Shown: in pieces, positions 30,987 through 40,979 of the stretch
Position numbering within the stretch: the first letter of the stretch is position 1
Layout: each line of letters opens with the position of its first letter
NCBI RefSeq assembly: GCF_026914185.1
Contig: NC_070574.1
Location: forward strand, 4,182,501-4,246,500
Source: Puccinia triticina
Lineage: Eukaryota; Basidiomycota; Pucciniomycetes; Pucciniales; Pucciniaceae
Direction: 5' to 3'
Length of the DNA: 64,000 nt
Position numbers and translations under genes: made by a program
The notes under the pieces: model-generated
Databases searched by the model: none
Told to the model about the DNA's origin: nothing
Seen by the model: only the letters and a program-made list of their open reading frames with translations

Positions 30987-32810
30987 CACTACAAACATTT
31001 ATTATTTTGCCCAAAAAACAAATAAAATTCAACATGAAAAATAATAAAACCAAAATTTCACTCAGGGGAACAAACTGAGCATGCTGAGCCAAAAAAATAA
31101 AATGTTTCAAAATGAGCAAAAATCATTGGAAAATGTTTTGGGATGGTTTTTTTTCACAGGCCTGGCAGGCCTGGAGCAAGCTTGAGCAGGCTTGAGCGGA
31201 CCTTGAGCGGGCCTGAGACGGGCCTGCCCCAAATGCACATTGGGTCAGTATTGAAGGATTTTTGCCTTTCCCTGGGAGCTGCTGGGGCTTTTGATGGGCC
31301 CAAAATCTCAACATGGGATTTTGGTAGTCTAGAAGTATCAACCAGGGCCACTGAATAGCCCATGGGCCTTTGAATTCCCAGAAAGCTCACCATGAGCCCG
31401 CACATAGCTAATGGGCTCCAAAGCCCATGGGGAGCTTTTTGGACCACAAAAAGCCCATGAGGATGTCTGTTGGCCCATGGAGATCTTTATGGGCCACCAA
31501 GAGCTAGAGATGGCCCTTGTCAACCCGGGTACCCGCCAGCTTTTTTGCCAAAAGTTTGACACCTGCACCCGCACCCGCACCGCCTGGGGCAGTCAGAGCG
31601 GGTACCTGCCCCTCAAAATCAACCGGAAGGATTCCTTCCAGTCGAAGAGGTTACAAAGCCTCTTTGAACAGAGGGGTTCCTTCTGGTCAAAGGGGTTCTG
31701 TAGCCTCTTTGACTGGAAGGAATCCTTCCGGTTGAAGGGGTTACAGAACCTATTTGACTGGAAGGAATCCTTCTGGTTGAAGGGGTAATTACAGAATCTC
31801 TTTGACTGGAAGGAATCCTTCCGGTTGAAGGGGTTACAGAACCTCTTTGACTGGAAGGAATCCTTCCGCTTGAAGGGGTTACAGAACCTCTTTGACTGGA
31901 AGGAATCCTTCCGCTTGAAGAGGTTTTGTAACCTCTTTGACTGGAAGGTCTTCAAAGAGGTTACAAAAACTCTTTGACTGGAAAGGCCTTCCAGTCAAAG
32001 TGATTCTGTAACCCCTTTGACCAGAGGAATTCCCTTCCAGTCAAAGAGGTTTTGTAACCTCTTCAACTGGAAGGCCTTCCTTCCAGTCGAGTAGAAGAGG
32101 TTCTGTAACCCCTTTGACCAGAAGGATTCCTTCCAGTCAAAGAGGTGACAAAACCTCTTTGACCGGAAGGAAGGCCTTCCCAGTCCTTCTGGTCGCTGTG
32201 GCAGCTGCCACCTGCCCAAACAAGAGTAGGTACCCTCTAGAATACCCGGGTACCCGCTTGATTTCTCCCAGAAATCCAGCATCGGCACCTGAACACGCAC
32301 ACGCTGGTGGGTACCCACTGAGAATGGGCGGGTAACCGCCAGCGGATAGCAGGTACCCGTGATGGGTTTGTTGGGGCCATATCTCTCAAGAGCCCATTAG
32401 CTATGTGGGGGCCCATGGTGGGCTTTCTGGGAATTCAAAGGCCCATGGGCTATTCAGTGGCCCGGGTTGATACTTCTTGACCACCAAAAGCCCATGTTGA
32501 GAATGTGGGCCCATCAAAAGCCCCAGCAGCTCCCAGGGAAAGACAAAAATTCTTTAATACTGACCCAATGTGCATTTGGGGCAGGCCCGTCTCAGGCCTG
32601 CTCAAAGACCGCTCAAGCCCGCTCCAGGCCTGCCAGGCCCGTGAAAAAAAACCATCCCAAAACATTTTCCAATGATTTTTGCTCAGTTTGGGACATTTTA
32701 TTTTTTTGGCTCAGCATGCTCAGTTTGTTCCCCTGAGTGAAATTTTGGTTTTATTTTTTTCATGTTGACTTCCATTTTTTTGGGGGGCAAAATAATAAAT
32801 GTTTGTAGTG
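30987..32810. mobile_element. 1.8-kb palindromic CACTA-type element
   Basis: The left end CACTACAAACATTTATTATTTTG and the right end CAAAATAATAAATGTTTGTAGTG are inverted copies. TAC (30984-30986) and TAT (32811-32813) flank them as a near-perfect 3-bp duplication, so the CACTA superfamily is likely. The arms (30987-31500 and about 32340-32810) pair over some 450 bp (TTTGCTCA, AACATTTTCCAATG, CCAGCAGCTCCCAGGGAAAG, GGCCCATGGGCTATTCAGTGG). The centre holds a second element type (31503-32330). No transposase. Confidence 0.75.
31503..32330. repeat. GGTACCCG-ended repeat with 45-bp hairpin units
   Basis: It starts near CTAGAGATGGCC...GGGTACCCG and includes CACCCGCACCCGCACC. It then has at least ten units of TTTGACTGGAAGGAATCCTT plus CCGGTTGAAGGGGTTACAGAACCTC (31600-32170). 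Each unit contains the hairpin GGAAGGAATCCTTCC, and unit orientation changes around 31950. It ends with GGGTACCC words. The same structure recurs at 34440-35035. Confidence 0.7.
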
Positions 32811-32910
32811 TATACTCTGCTTAATTCCCGGTCATCAAGCAGGGAGTGTTCCCCACTTGATGGCTGGCCATCGAGTTGGTTGATGGCTGGCCATCCACTG
32901 GAGTGCACAA
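32811..32910. repeat. Right-hand continuation of hairpin minisatellite
   Basis: Units such as TTCCCGGTCATCAAGCAGGG and CCCCACTTGATGGCTGGCCATC continue the array broken by the CACTA-type element. Confidence 0.65.
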
Positions 32911-32924
32911 CTGTGGCTGACAAT

Positions 32925-33070
32925 GGCGGGTACCTGTTTGGTACCAGGGTACCCGGTGATTTTCCAGTCCAAATTGCATACCCGGACCCGTACACGGCAC
33001 CTGCAGACGGGTACTCAAAGGGCAGTGGTGGATACCCCGCCAACGGGTGCTGGGTACCCACTGGCCATCT
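32925..33070. repeat. Short GGTACC/CCATCTCTA element
   Basis: It has GGCGGGTACCTG, GGTACCAGGGTACCCG, CACGGCACCTGCAGACGGGTAC and an end GGGTACCCACTGGCCATCTCTA. The last is the inverted counterpart of TAGAGATGGCC at 31505 and 34443. It lacks the 45-bp hairpin units. Confidence 0.55.
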
Positions 33071-34439
33071 CTAATCTGCTTCTGTTCCCACCCAAATCTG
33101 CACAATGACACTTTCCACTAGTCCACTATCTCTGCCCAACATCCACATGCTACACTCCTCTCCAATGCTTCACCTCCCACATCCTCTGTTTGGCCCCCAA
33201 CATTCAGTCTCTCACCATTGCCTCCCCCCCAGCTCCACCTTCTGGTGGAACCCGCTTTGGCTTCCCGAGCTCACCTGCTGCCGCGCTGCTGCTATCCAGT
33301 CAAAACCGTTGATCCGCCGCAGTCCAGCTCTTGCCTTCTGCTCTGGTCTGACCTCCTGCAAATTTTCCCCCACGTGCTTTCCCCATGCATTTGGTCATGA
33401 TTTCTGAAATCATCATCTGTGCTTATGTCACAAAATGCGTGATGAACTCAGCCTTGTGTGCATTCCTGCCTGCGCTATTTCCAAGTGGAAATTCCATAAC
33501 ACTTGCCCATATAAATCACCACACCATCAGGTGGGACTTACCTCTTAGCTCCCCAAACCTGTGTACCAAGAATGGATCATCAAGGTAGTTTGTTTATTTT
33601 TTCTACAGCACACCTATCACATATACATATAACTAAAGAAATAGCCTCTGGAGGCCAAACAAACCTTTAAAATTATCCGGCATGCAAGTCAACTTGTCAA
33701 GCCATTGTTGGTATGCATGTAACAGTGGTGTTGATGCTCTGCTTTTGTATAACATAACCACATCTTACTCCACATGAACAGAACCTTCAATTTCTCTGTC
33801 CCCAAGTCCATTTGTGCAGACTGAACGGATTTATTATTTCACACCCTGCGGAACCCCAAATTTGGGTGCTATTGCCTCATTTGCTCACATTTTATTAGCT
33901 CAATGTCATTGGAACATAATGCAGAAAAGTGTACAAATTTCTATATCTCACATGATTCCCTCTATTTCCCGGTGAAGAGCAAACTCTGGAAACTGAGTTG
34001 GTGATCACAGACCCTCTCTTTGCAATATCTTTATTTTGAGTGCTTTCAAAGGTTTTGTTTTGGACCAGAAGGAATGCCATGAAGTTACCCAAATTCTGTA
34101 GGTTGGACAGGCACAAGCAAGTTTTTGACCTAAGTAATTTTATTCCAAGTGAAGTTATGGAAGCAAGGAACTATAGAGGTTTTAAAATTCCTGCCATCTA
34201 AATTTGGAATCTAGCACTCACAAAAAGGGGCAATAGGGCCCAAGTCCCTCCTGCCAAGGGCTCTCAGAGGCTTGCTTTGCAATACAAACACCTGCACCAG
34301 CAATGGCTGTGGGTTAAGTTTGAAATATAATCCAGGTATAATGTTATGGTCAAGTCTATGGAGAGGAAGATGATATCTGGGGGTTCTGGATCCTAGTTGG
34401 TAAATTGTAGGCTGGCAGCTTGGATCTCCAACCTCTGGA
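33071..34439. other. Non-coding region
   Basis: No gene was recognised; ORFs at 33105-33588 are C-rich and featureless. CATATAAATCACC near 33509 is TATA-like. The remainder to 34439 shows no repeat structure I can identify. Confidence 0.4.
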
Positions 34440-35035
34440 ACTAGAGATGGCCCCGCCGCACCCAGGTACCCATTTTGGTGCGGGTACCTGCGGCTGTTTT
34501 TAGCCCAAGTAGGACACCCACACCCACACCCGCACCCGCGGAGTGGGTTGGAGCAGGTACCTGCCCCTTAAAATTGACCGGAAGGATTCCTTCCAGTCGA
34601 AGAGGTTACAAAACCTCTTTGACCGGAGGGATTCCTTCTGGTCGGAAGGATTCCTTCCTCTTTGACTGGAAGGAATCCTTCCAGTCAAAGAGGTTCTGTA
34701 ACCCCTTCAACTACAAAACCTCTTTGACCGGAAGGATTCCTTCAAGTCAAGAGGTTCTGCATCCAGTCAAAGAGGTTCTGTAGCTTCTTTGACTGGAAGG
34801 AATCCCTTCCATTTGAAGGGGTTACAGAACGTCCAGTCGAAGAGGTTCTGTAGCCCCTTTGACTGGACAGAATCCTTCCAGTCAAGAGGTTCTGTAACCC
34901 CTTTGACTGGAAGGGATTCCTGCTGGTTGAAGAGGTTACAGCGGCCGGAAGGGATTCCTTCTGGTCGAAGACATTACAGAACCTCTTTGACCGGAAGGAA
35001 GGCCTTCCCAGTCCTTCTGGTCGTCGACCTGCAAT
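34440..35035. repeat. GGTACCCG/hairpin-unit repeat, second copy
   Basis: It begins CTAGAGATGGCCCCGC...GGTACCC and CACCCACACCCGCACCCGC, exactly parallel to 31503 onward. About ten GGAAGGAATCCTTCC hairpin units follow. Its last block (GGAAGGAAGGCCTTCCCAGTCCTTCTGGTCG) matches the block at 32160-32190. Confidence 0.7.
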
Positions 35036-35528
35036 ACTAACCTGGCACCAATGCGGGCGCCCAATCAGGCTTGATCAGGTTAACTTAGTTAGCCCTCCCC
35101 CCCCCCTCCCTGCAATTCCAGAGGCACTTAGTTCAGTAGACCCACTCTCCACCAGGTTTGATTGTTGCAGAAAAACACAACATAAAATATGAATGATGCT
35201 TCCATATATCCCAATAGTTCAATTCATGACATTTGAGTGGGATGAGACAGTTGATTGAATTAAGAAGCTAAAGAAGTGAAGTTTCTACTCGTTGTATTCT
35301 GATATGAACCCATTCAATTCTTTGAGATTGTTCCTGAGCGGGGGAAAAACACGCTGCTTGGAACTGTAGAGCTATAGAACAGGCATGTAAGCTTTCCAAA
35401 CAAGAAACATCAATTAGTATACTACGAGCTGACCATTTGAAAAGATTGTTCTAATCCGGACAAAATTAAGATATATTCAACAGAGTGAAGAAATTGACTA
35501 ACTTACAACAAAAGGAACCTGAAAAGAG
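35036..35528. other. Intergenic region with C-run
   Basis: A pyrimidine run (CCCTCCCCCCCCCCTCCC at about 35093-35112) precedes GCAATTCCAG. Otherwise this is ordinary AT-rich sequence, including the 3' flank of the zinc-knuckle gene. Confidence 0.4.
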
Positions 35529-37354
35529 TCAATGATCACTGTCATCACTAGTGGCCCGTTGTTTGACGCGCTTGTCCCCGACGACACTCCGATGACGATC
35601 TCTGGAAGCCTCTTTGTCACGATATTTAGAATCGGGGCGACAGTGATCAGTCGCTTGGCTTGGCCGTCTTGGAGAGCGACTGCGAGCCCTGGGGCCTCGT
35701 CTGGGACTGGGTGGTGGTGGAAATCTCGCAGGTCTAGGTGGAGATCTTTCTCGCTGGTCTGAATGCTTTCGTCTGGGGCTAGGCGGAGTTGGAGATCGAT
35801 TCGACCTGACAGGAGATCTTGAGCGAGATCTTGAGCGTCTTTTATGCCGAGGCGCTCCACGCATTTCTCTGGGACTGGACTGAGTTCGGGATCTGTCTGA
35901 TCTGTAAGGTGACCTGGAACGGCTTAGATCACGGTTCTCTGAGGCCAATCTTAGCCTGGGGCTTAGCGGAGCTCGTGATCCAACACCCTTTCGAAAGGGG
36001 GGAGACCTGGAACGACTGCGATCACGGTCCACCGAGGGAAATCTCCGTCTGGGGCTGGGTGGAGCGCGGGATCTAGCAAGGTCCCGTCTGGGTGGAGACC
36101 GGGAACGACTCCGATCACGATCCTGCGATGGAAATCTACGCCTAGGGCTCGGTGGGGCTCGGGATGTAGTAGCATTTCTAGGAGGAGACCGGGAACCAGC
36201 ACGATCACGATCCGCTGAGGGAAATCTACGCCGAGGGCTAGGTGGAGCGCGGGATCCGTTAACGTTTCTAGGAGGAGACGTGGAACGACTATCGGAAGGG
36301 GATTTTTGCCTGGGTTTCACTGCAGTTCGAGATCCAACTGGTTTGGGAGATGGCGATCTGGGGCGGCGGTATTCAGCTGATGGAGATTTGACACCTCCCG
36401 AACTCGGTGGAGTCTGGGATCCATTTGCTTTGGGCGAGACGGACCTTGAACGATGGCGATGGCGATGACGAAGAGGCGGAGTGCCGGATTTTCTGGGTTT
36501 GGATCGGGGGATGTTGGTACGCTTGACTTTCTTGCGCGTATGTCTTCCAGAGTCACTTGAATCGGAACTTTTAGATGAATCCGAGCCAGAATCAGATGAC
36601 GAGGATGACACACTCAAGGAGTTGGAGTCTGAGGATGCGTCTGAATCTGAGCTTGAGTCAGAGTCAGAATCTGAGTCCGAATCTGAGTCGGTGGATGATG
36701 ACGAAGTGTCTGAGCTTGACGTGGATTTAGCTCTCCTAAGAGTAGGGATCACGTGATGTTTGGTTTTAGCTAAAGGGAGAACGAATGAAATAGATGGATA
36801 AACTGCAGGTTATTTACCTTTTGGATGGTTTGGATGCTGGAGGTTTCGAGATAGTTTCATGTCTCTTAAGTTCGTTGGTGGCCAAGATTTTCTCGGCGAT
36901 TCCTTTCTTGGTTAAGAATTCTTCAGGGACTTCAACGGATGGTGTATCACGTTGAGGCTTTGGGTTGAGTAACTGTTGAGTACGTGATGGTCGGGCCTTG
37001 TAGGGTGCTTGAGCGGCGGGACACTGTAAGAACATAGACAGCCATAATTGTGAGCATCTCCAGCTCTCAGTGGAGATAAGCAATGAAGAGAACGGGGTAG
37101 AAGCTTACATTGTAGGTATAGTGGCTGAAGAAAAGGAAGGAACAGATAAGCTTGGGAGAGGTTCATCCGATGCAGGGAGATATTGATATCGAACACTTTT
37201 CAGCTTACCCAAATTTCTCACACTTCTGACAGCGAGTCGAGCTGGATGCTTTGCCTGAGCTTGTGCTACCACGCGTGTATTTGGCTTTGACCTGCGCGGG
37301 CCCTGGTTTTGATGACTGTTTTCTTCGTTCGTCCGCATCATTGAGCTTGGGCAT
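35529..37354 (-). CDS. Zinc-knuckle (ZCCHC10-like) protein with long RS tail
   Basis: Minus-strand exons: 37354-37209, 37124-37109 (16 bases), 37023-36818, 36735-35529; 524 residues, all in phase. Residues about 44-57 form a CCHC knuckle, CQKCEKFGHYTYNC (C-x2-C-x4-H-x4-C), followed by YKARPSRTQQLL, as in ZCCHC10-type proteins. From about residue 125 comes an acidic Ser/Asp run (DSDSDSDSDS) and then some 300 residues of SR-rich repeats (RSRSRSPP, SRAPPSPRRRFPS). Such tails mark nuclear splicing-associated proteins, so a role in pre-mRNA processing is inferred. The usual ZCCHC10 is short; the long RS region is the odd part. The start at 37354 is the first ATG before the knuckle; a further upstream exon cannot be excluded. 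Confidence 0.8.
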
Positions 37355-38106
37355 CGACTTGATGTACTGAGTGTTTTGAGCGCAGTAAATGAAGTTAGTC
37401 CATGTCGATGGCGTTCGAGTTGGATCTCAAGGTGAACTCACATTGCCGAACATCTTTGAGAATGTTGCTGGGATCGGCGAGTGCCAGGTGGTGGTGGGTG
37501 GGACGCGGGAGGTGGGGGGTGGGAGTGGTGAGATCGAGAGCCCGTGGAGGACAAAACTCGAAATGGGGTTTAAACAGGTTTAAACCCCCACTTCGCATAA
37601 AATCCAGCTTACATAATCCTGCCGCCCTTTCCGCTCGACAGCCTCGGCCCGCCTGGAATCTGAAGCAAGAAGAGTCCTACCTTTGTCCTCAGTTGTCCAA
37701 TTACTGTGCCAAGAGCTGTGTCTGATCAGTTCCACTGCTCAACCATGTGTCTGTATTCAATCCAGGACAACTTCTCTCATTTTGAGTGAACAATTCATTG
37801 GTGTCAAGTTTCCTATGGAGGAAGACTGGTTGATTTTTATATGAACACCAAACTACGTATTTACATATGTGAGGTGTGCATAGGTAGTTTTCTAATTAGT
37901 TTCTTTGGAAAAAAGTGAGACGTCACGAAGTATTCAACCGTTCAACACTACATTCATTGTCATTTAGATAGTCATCATCCAACTTCTGAAGGACAGGCTC
38001 AAGATGGGCTGAAGGGACCGGTTGTCATGATCAAAGATGGATAAAAAAAACACTACAGATCTTTTCTTTCCGTCAAAAAAGGAGCGACCCAAGCTAAATT
38101 TGCTGT
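37355..38106. other. Intergenic region between two minus-strand genes
   Basis: This is the 5' flank of the zinc-knuckle gene and the 3' flank of the sirtuin gene. A C/T-rich minus ORF at 37395-37598 has no recognisable features. No repeats noted. Confidence 0.5.
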
Positions 38107-40245
38107 TCAAGTCTTCCTCTCACAGATTTCCAAGCGAGTGACGGTAGCTGTAAGTTGGTCAATATTTTTTTCAAGTTTCTGACTATCATCACGATCTGCT
38201 TGAGGTTGAGAGGGGTCGACTGGCGAGGGAAGTTGACCGGCCGGGTTGCCGGAGTCTTGATTATTAGGTGGTGTAGAGTTGGCTAGAGAGGATGAAGACG
38301 GCATCAAGTCAAGAACATGGGACCTCGTCTCCGGAGGAACTTGACCCTCATCATCTTTTGGATCTAAGACTGTTTCCTCCCTCTGAGTCTCGCCCTGTTC
38401 TCCAATAGCCCCGACTTCCGATGCGTCTTCCCGACTTGTTTTGTTCAGACCTTCTACGTGGGGTTGGAGTTTGCGTCTTGGGTCATACAAGTCGAGTAAT
38501 TCGTCCTATCACATAAATCAACAGTCCACAGCTCGAGATTAGCCACCAATGCTTCATCGCTTAGATCTTCAGGAGGGAGGGAATATGGGGGGGAAAGGAG
38601 GAGGGGTAAGTACCTTCCAACCGAGCAAGTCGGATAGCTCCTCGACCCCATCATCTGCGCTACCAAGCACCAAGACGTCTCGAATGAACTCCTTTCCACC
38701 CCTGTGGACGCCTTCGAAATCAAAGCCTCCATGATCAGCTCCACCTCCCCGTCGACCGATCTCGCCAACCGGCTCAAGATTAATCAGTAGCCGGGGACAG
38801 TTAATCGGCACAGTCGAGATCAGACTCGCAAATGGCTGCACTTGGAGTGAGGTTCCCATGACTATCAACAGATCCGCTTCCTCGAAGTCCGTAAGACTAT
38901 CAAAAAACTTTTTCGGTAACTGTTCTCCAAAAAAGCTGCCGAGATTTGTATTCGAAAGGAAAGCAACATCTTCAGCCCAATTCTCCGACGGAGGCTTTAC
39001 ATCTAGTGCTGGGTTGATCGGGCGAAAACCTACACAATGTCGGGCTTGACCACTATTATTCACGAGAAAGAGAAAAGTCTAATCAGTACAAATGGTTTTC
39101 AAAATTGAAATAATTTCCAAGTTGGAGAAAAAGAGAAAGATTGACAAGCAGTGGGTTTTCCAAGACACCTCTTTCCAGGACACTTTACTACAAGAGGATC
39201 AGGCGAGTGGATCTGATCGAGTTGACTCATGAACTGATCATCGGACATTTCAGCGCGGCATTCTATGCAATGACTGCTAGCAAATGAGCCTGAGGAAGAA
39301 GAACCATCAAGATTAATAGGGACGATGGGAGCGACAAATGATGTCAGGATTTGGGAACTCATACCATGTGCCTCGACGATCAAATGATCAGAAAGACCAG
39401 CCAAGCGTTCCAGAGTATCGATATTCTGAGTAAAGCATTTCTTCAATTTGTTTTTGATCTCCAACAATCTAAAGAATTGGTGCGTTTTGGTCGGTATATA
39501 GTTCTTCGGGTTTAACTCTTTGGCCAACGTATAGAACGGTGCTGGGTTTTGTTTGAAGTCTTTTTTTTCGGTTCCGAGGTCGATCAAGTTGGAAATAAGA
39601 TACTGAAGTCAGGAATATTAATCTTAGAGGGATGAGGGGGGAAAGTGTTTACAGTCGATGTCAAAGATAGCTTCAGGGTAAGGCAGGTCGTATTTTTCCA
39701 ACTAAATATGTAGAGGATGATGGTGTGCCGATTTTTAGATGATTTTAGTTTATAATGCAAAGAGATCGTCGTGAACAAGCCACGTAAGGTCTTTAGCAAA
39801 GGATGATCGAGCCGGATGAGCAGGGTCATAATTATAAATAGATTGGAGCCCAAAAAGCAAAAGCAAAAGCAGCAGGGTAAGTGGGCGTACATTAGCATAA
39901 ATTCCGGTCTCGGGTGAGCGGAAATCGGGTATTCCAGCGCTCGTCGATATTCCTGCACCAGCCTGATCACCATTAAAGGGGGGGGGGGGGGGGGGGTATG
40001 AATAACGCAACCAGGCACGTCGGGTTGAGGATTGCACAGGAAAAGAATGTGCTGACCATGACGATAATATTCTCAACTTGACCGGTGTTGATGAGCGTTG
40101 CGACATCCTTAAGATTGGCCAGCCGCTTCCCATCGAGCCCATTGAACACTTTTCGTCTGTTTTTGGGGTCTTGCCATTTAGATCGCATCGTTAATCTCTT
40201 GATGCTGGAAGGATAAACTTGGCTGGCAAGCTTGGTTGACGGCAT
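38107..40245 (-). CDS. HST2: Sirtuin, Hst2/SIRT2-like NAD-dependent deacetylase
   Basis: The enzyme removes acyl groups from lysines using NAD; Hst2-type sirtuins shuttle between cytoplasm and nucleus. Minus-strand exons: 40245-40057, 39962-39891, 39701-39653, 39559-39365, 39289-39146, 39052-39034 (19 bases), 38935-38614, 38505-38107, giving 462 residues in phase. Motifs: AGAGISTSAGIPDFRSP (NAD site), LEKYDLPYPEAIFDID, TQNIDTLERLAG, VEAHG with the catalytic His, a zinc-type Cys pair region (CIEC, then CPGKRC), VKPDIVFFGEQLP and GTSLQVQPFA. The C-terminal 130 residues are acidic/Pro-Ser and unconserved. The second Cys pair is spaced x4 rather than the usual x2, and the donor after it (GTCAAT) is weak, so that exon end is the least certain. 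The start could also be the ATG at 40188. Confidence 0.9.
39978..39996. repeat. (G)19 homopolymer in the first sirtuin intron
   Basis: On the coding (minus) strand this is a C19 run about 15 bases before the acceptor, where a polypyrimidine tract is expected. Confidence 0.9.
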
Positions 40246-40497
40246 CAGGATGGGCCGGGTCGGGCCGGGTACCAGCACAAGGGGCCCGCTGGCTAACAAC
40301 ATCGGTTTGAATTGTTGGACCCGCCAATTTCATGGAGTTTTATCTCAAATTATTCCGTTCAACTATGTATCTTAACACATCTCGTATTTTTTCTGCCTAG
40401 GGAAGATGGTACTGGACTTCCCTTCAGTTTAGAATACTTGCTAAATGCTATTTTCTATTTCTATTTTCTGAAAAATTGAAAATAGCCTGCTTTCTAA

Positions 40498-40709
40498 GGG
40501 CCTGTACCACATGGGCTTCAAATTTGAAAAACGGCTAGAACCTAGCTTTCTGGTCCTGTACACAAAAATTGAGAACTAGGGGAGGGTTCAATTGTTAAAA
40601 TTCTTCACATTTGGGATCAAGAATACCATTTGGTGATGGTAAGTTCTAATAAATTTTGAGAGAAGTAGATTTGGCAATTTTCAATTTTCATCTCCTACGG
40701 TACAGGCCC
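40498..40709. mobile_element. Harbinger-type MITE (212 bp) between HST2 and BMT2
   Basis: The ends are GGGCCTGTACC and GGTACAGGCCC, with weaker pairing inward. TAA flanks both sides (40495-40497, 40710-40712). A 3-bp TWA duplication with GGG/GGC ends is typical of PIF/Harbinger MITEs. It lies about 250 bp upstream of the HST2 start, in the interval that also holds the BMT2 3' end. Confidence 0.75.
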
Positions 40710-40979
40710 TAAATTAGCGTCAAGTCCTCCACTACATAGAATGGGCAGGATTGGACCATTCGGGGAAAAAAATCTACACGGTGAAAGCATTTCAGATCCC
40801 TCCGGCGGTTAGAGTTCTCTTGCTCCACGAACCATGTGGATCAATCATTTTCAAGGGGATTTCCCAGTCCTGTTCATTTTATGCGCTATTGGATTCCTTC
40901 CCAGGACAATATGCATCAATCCAGCTCCCCTTTTTCGACACCAGGGAATGTTTTTATGCTTGATATTACAGAACGATGG

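Noticed and set aside
35532..36756. Plus-strand acidic ORFs opposite the RS domain
   Set aside because: They are the complement of the SR/DS repeats and have no independent features.
36481..36756. Acidic Glu/Ser/Asp plus-strand protein
   Set aside because: Antisense to the Ser/Asp run of the zinc-knuckle gene, which has splice and domain support.
39584..40018. Minus ORF with a Pro run and MVIRLVQEYRRALEYP start
   Set aside because: Wrong frame of sirtuin exon 2 and intron sequence; the Pro run is the poly-C intron tract.
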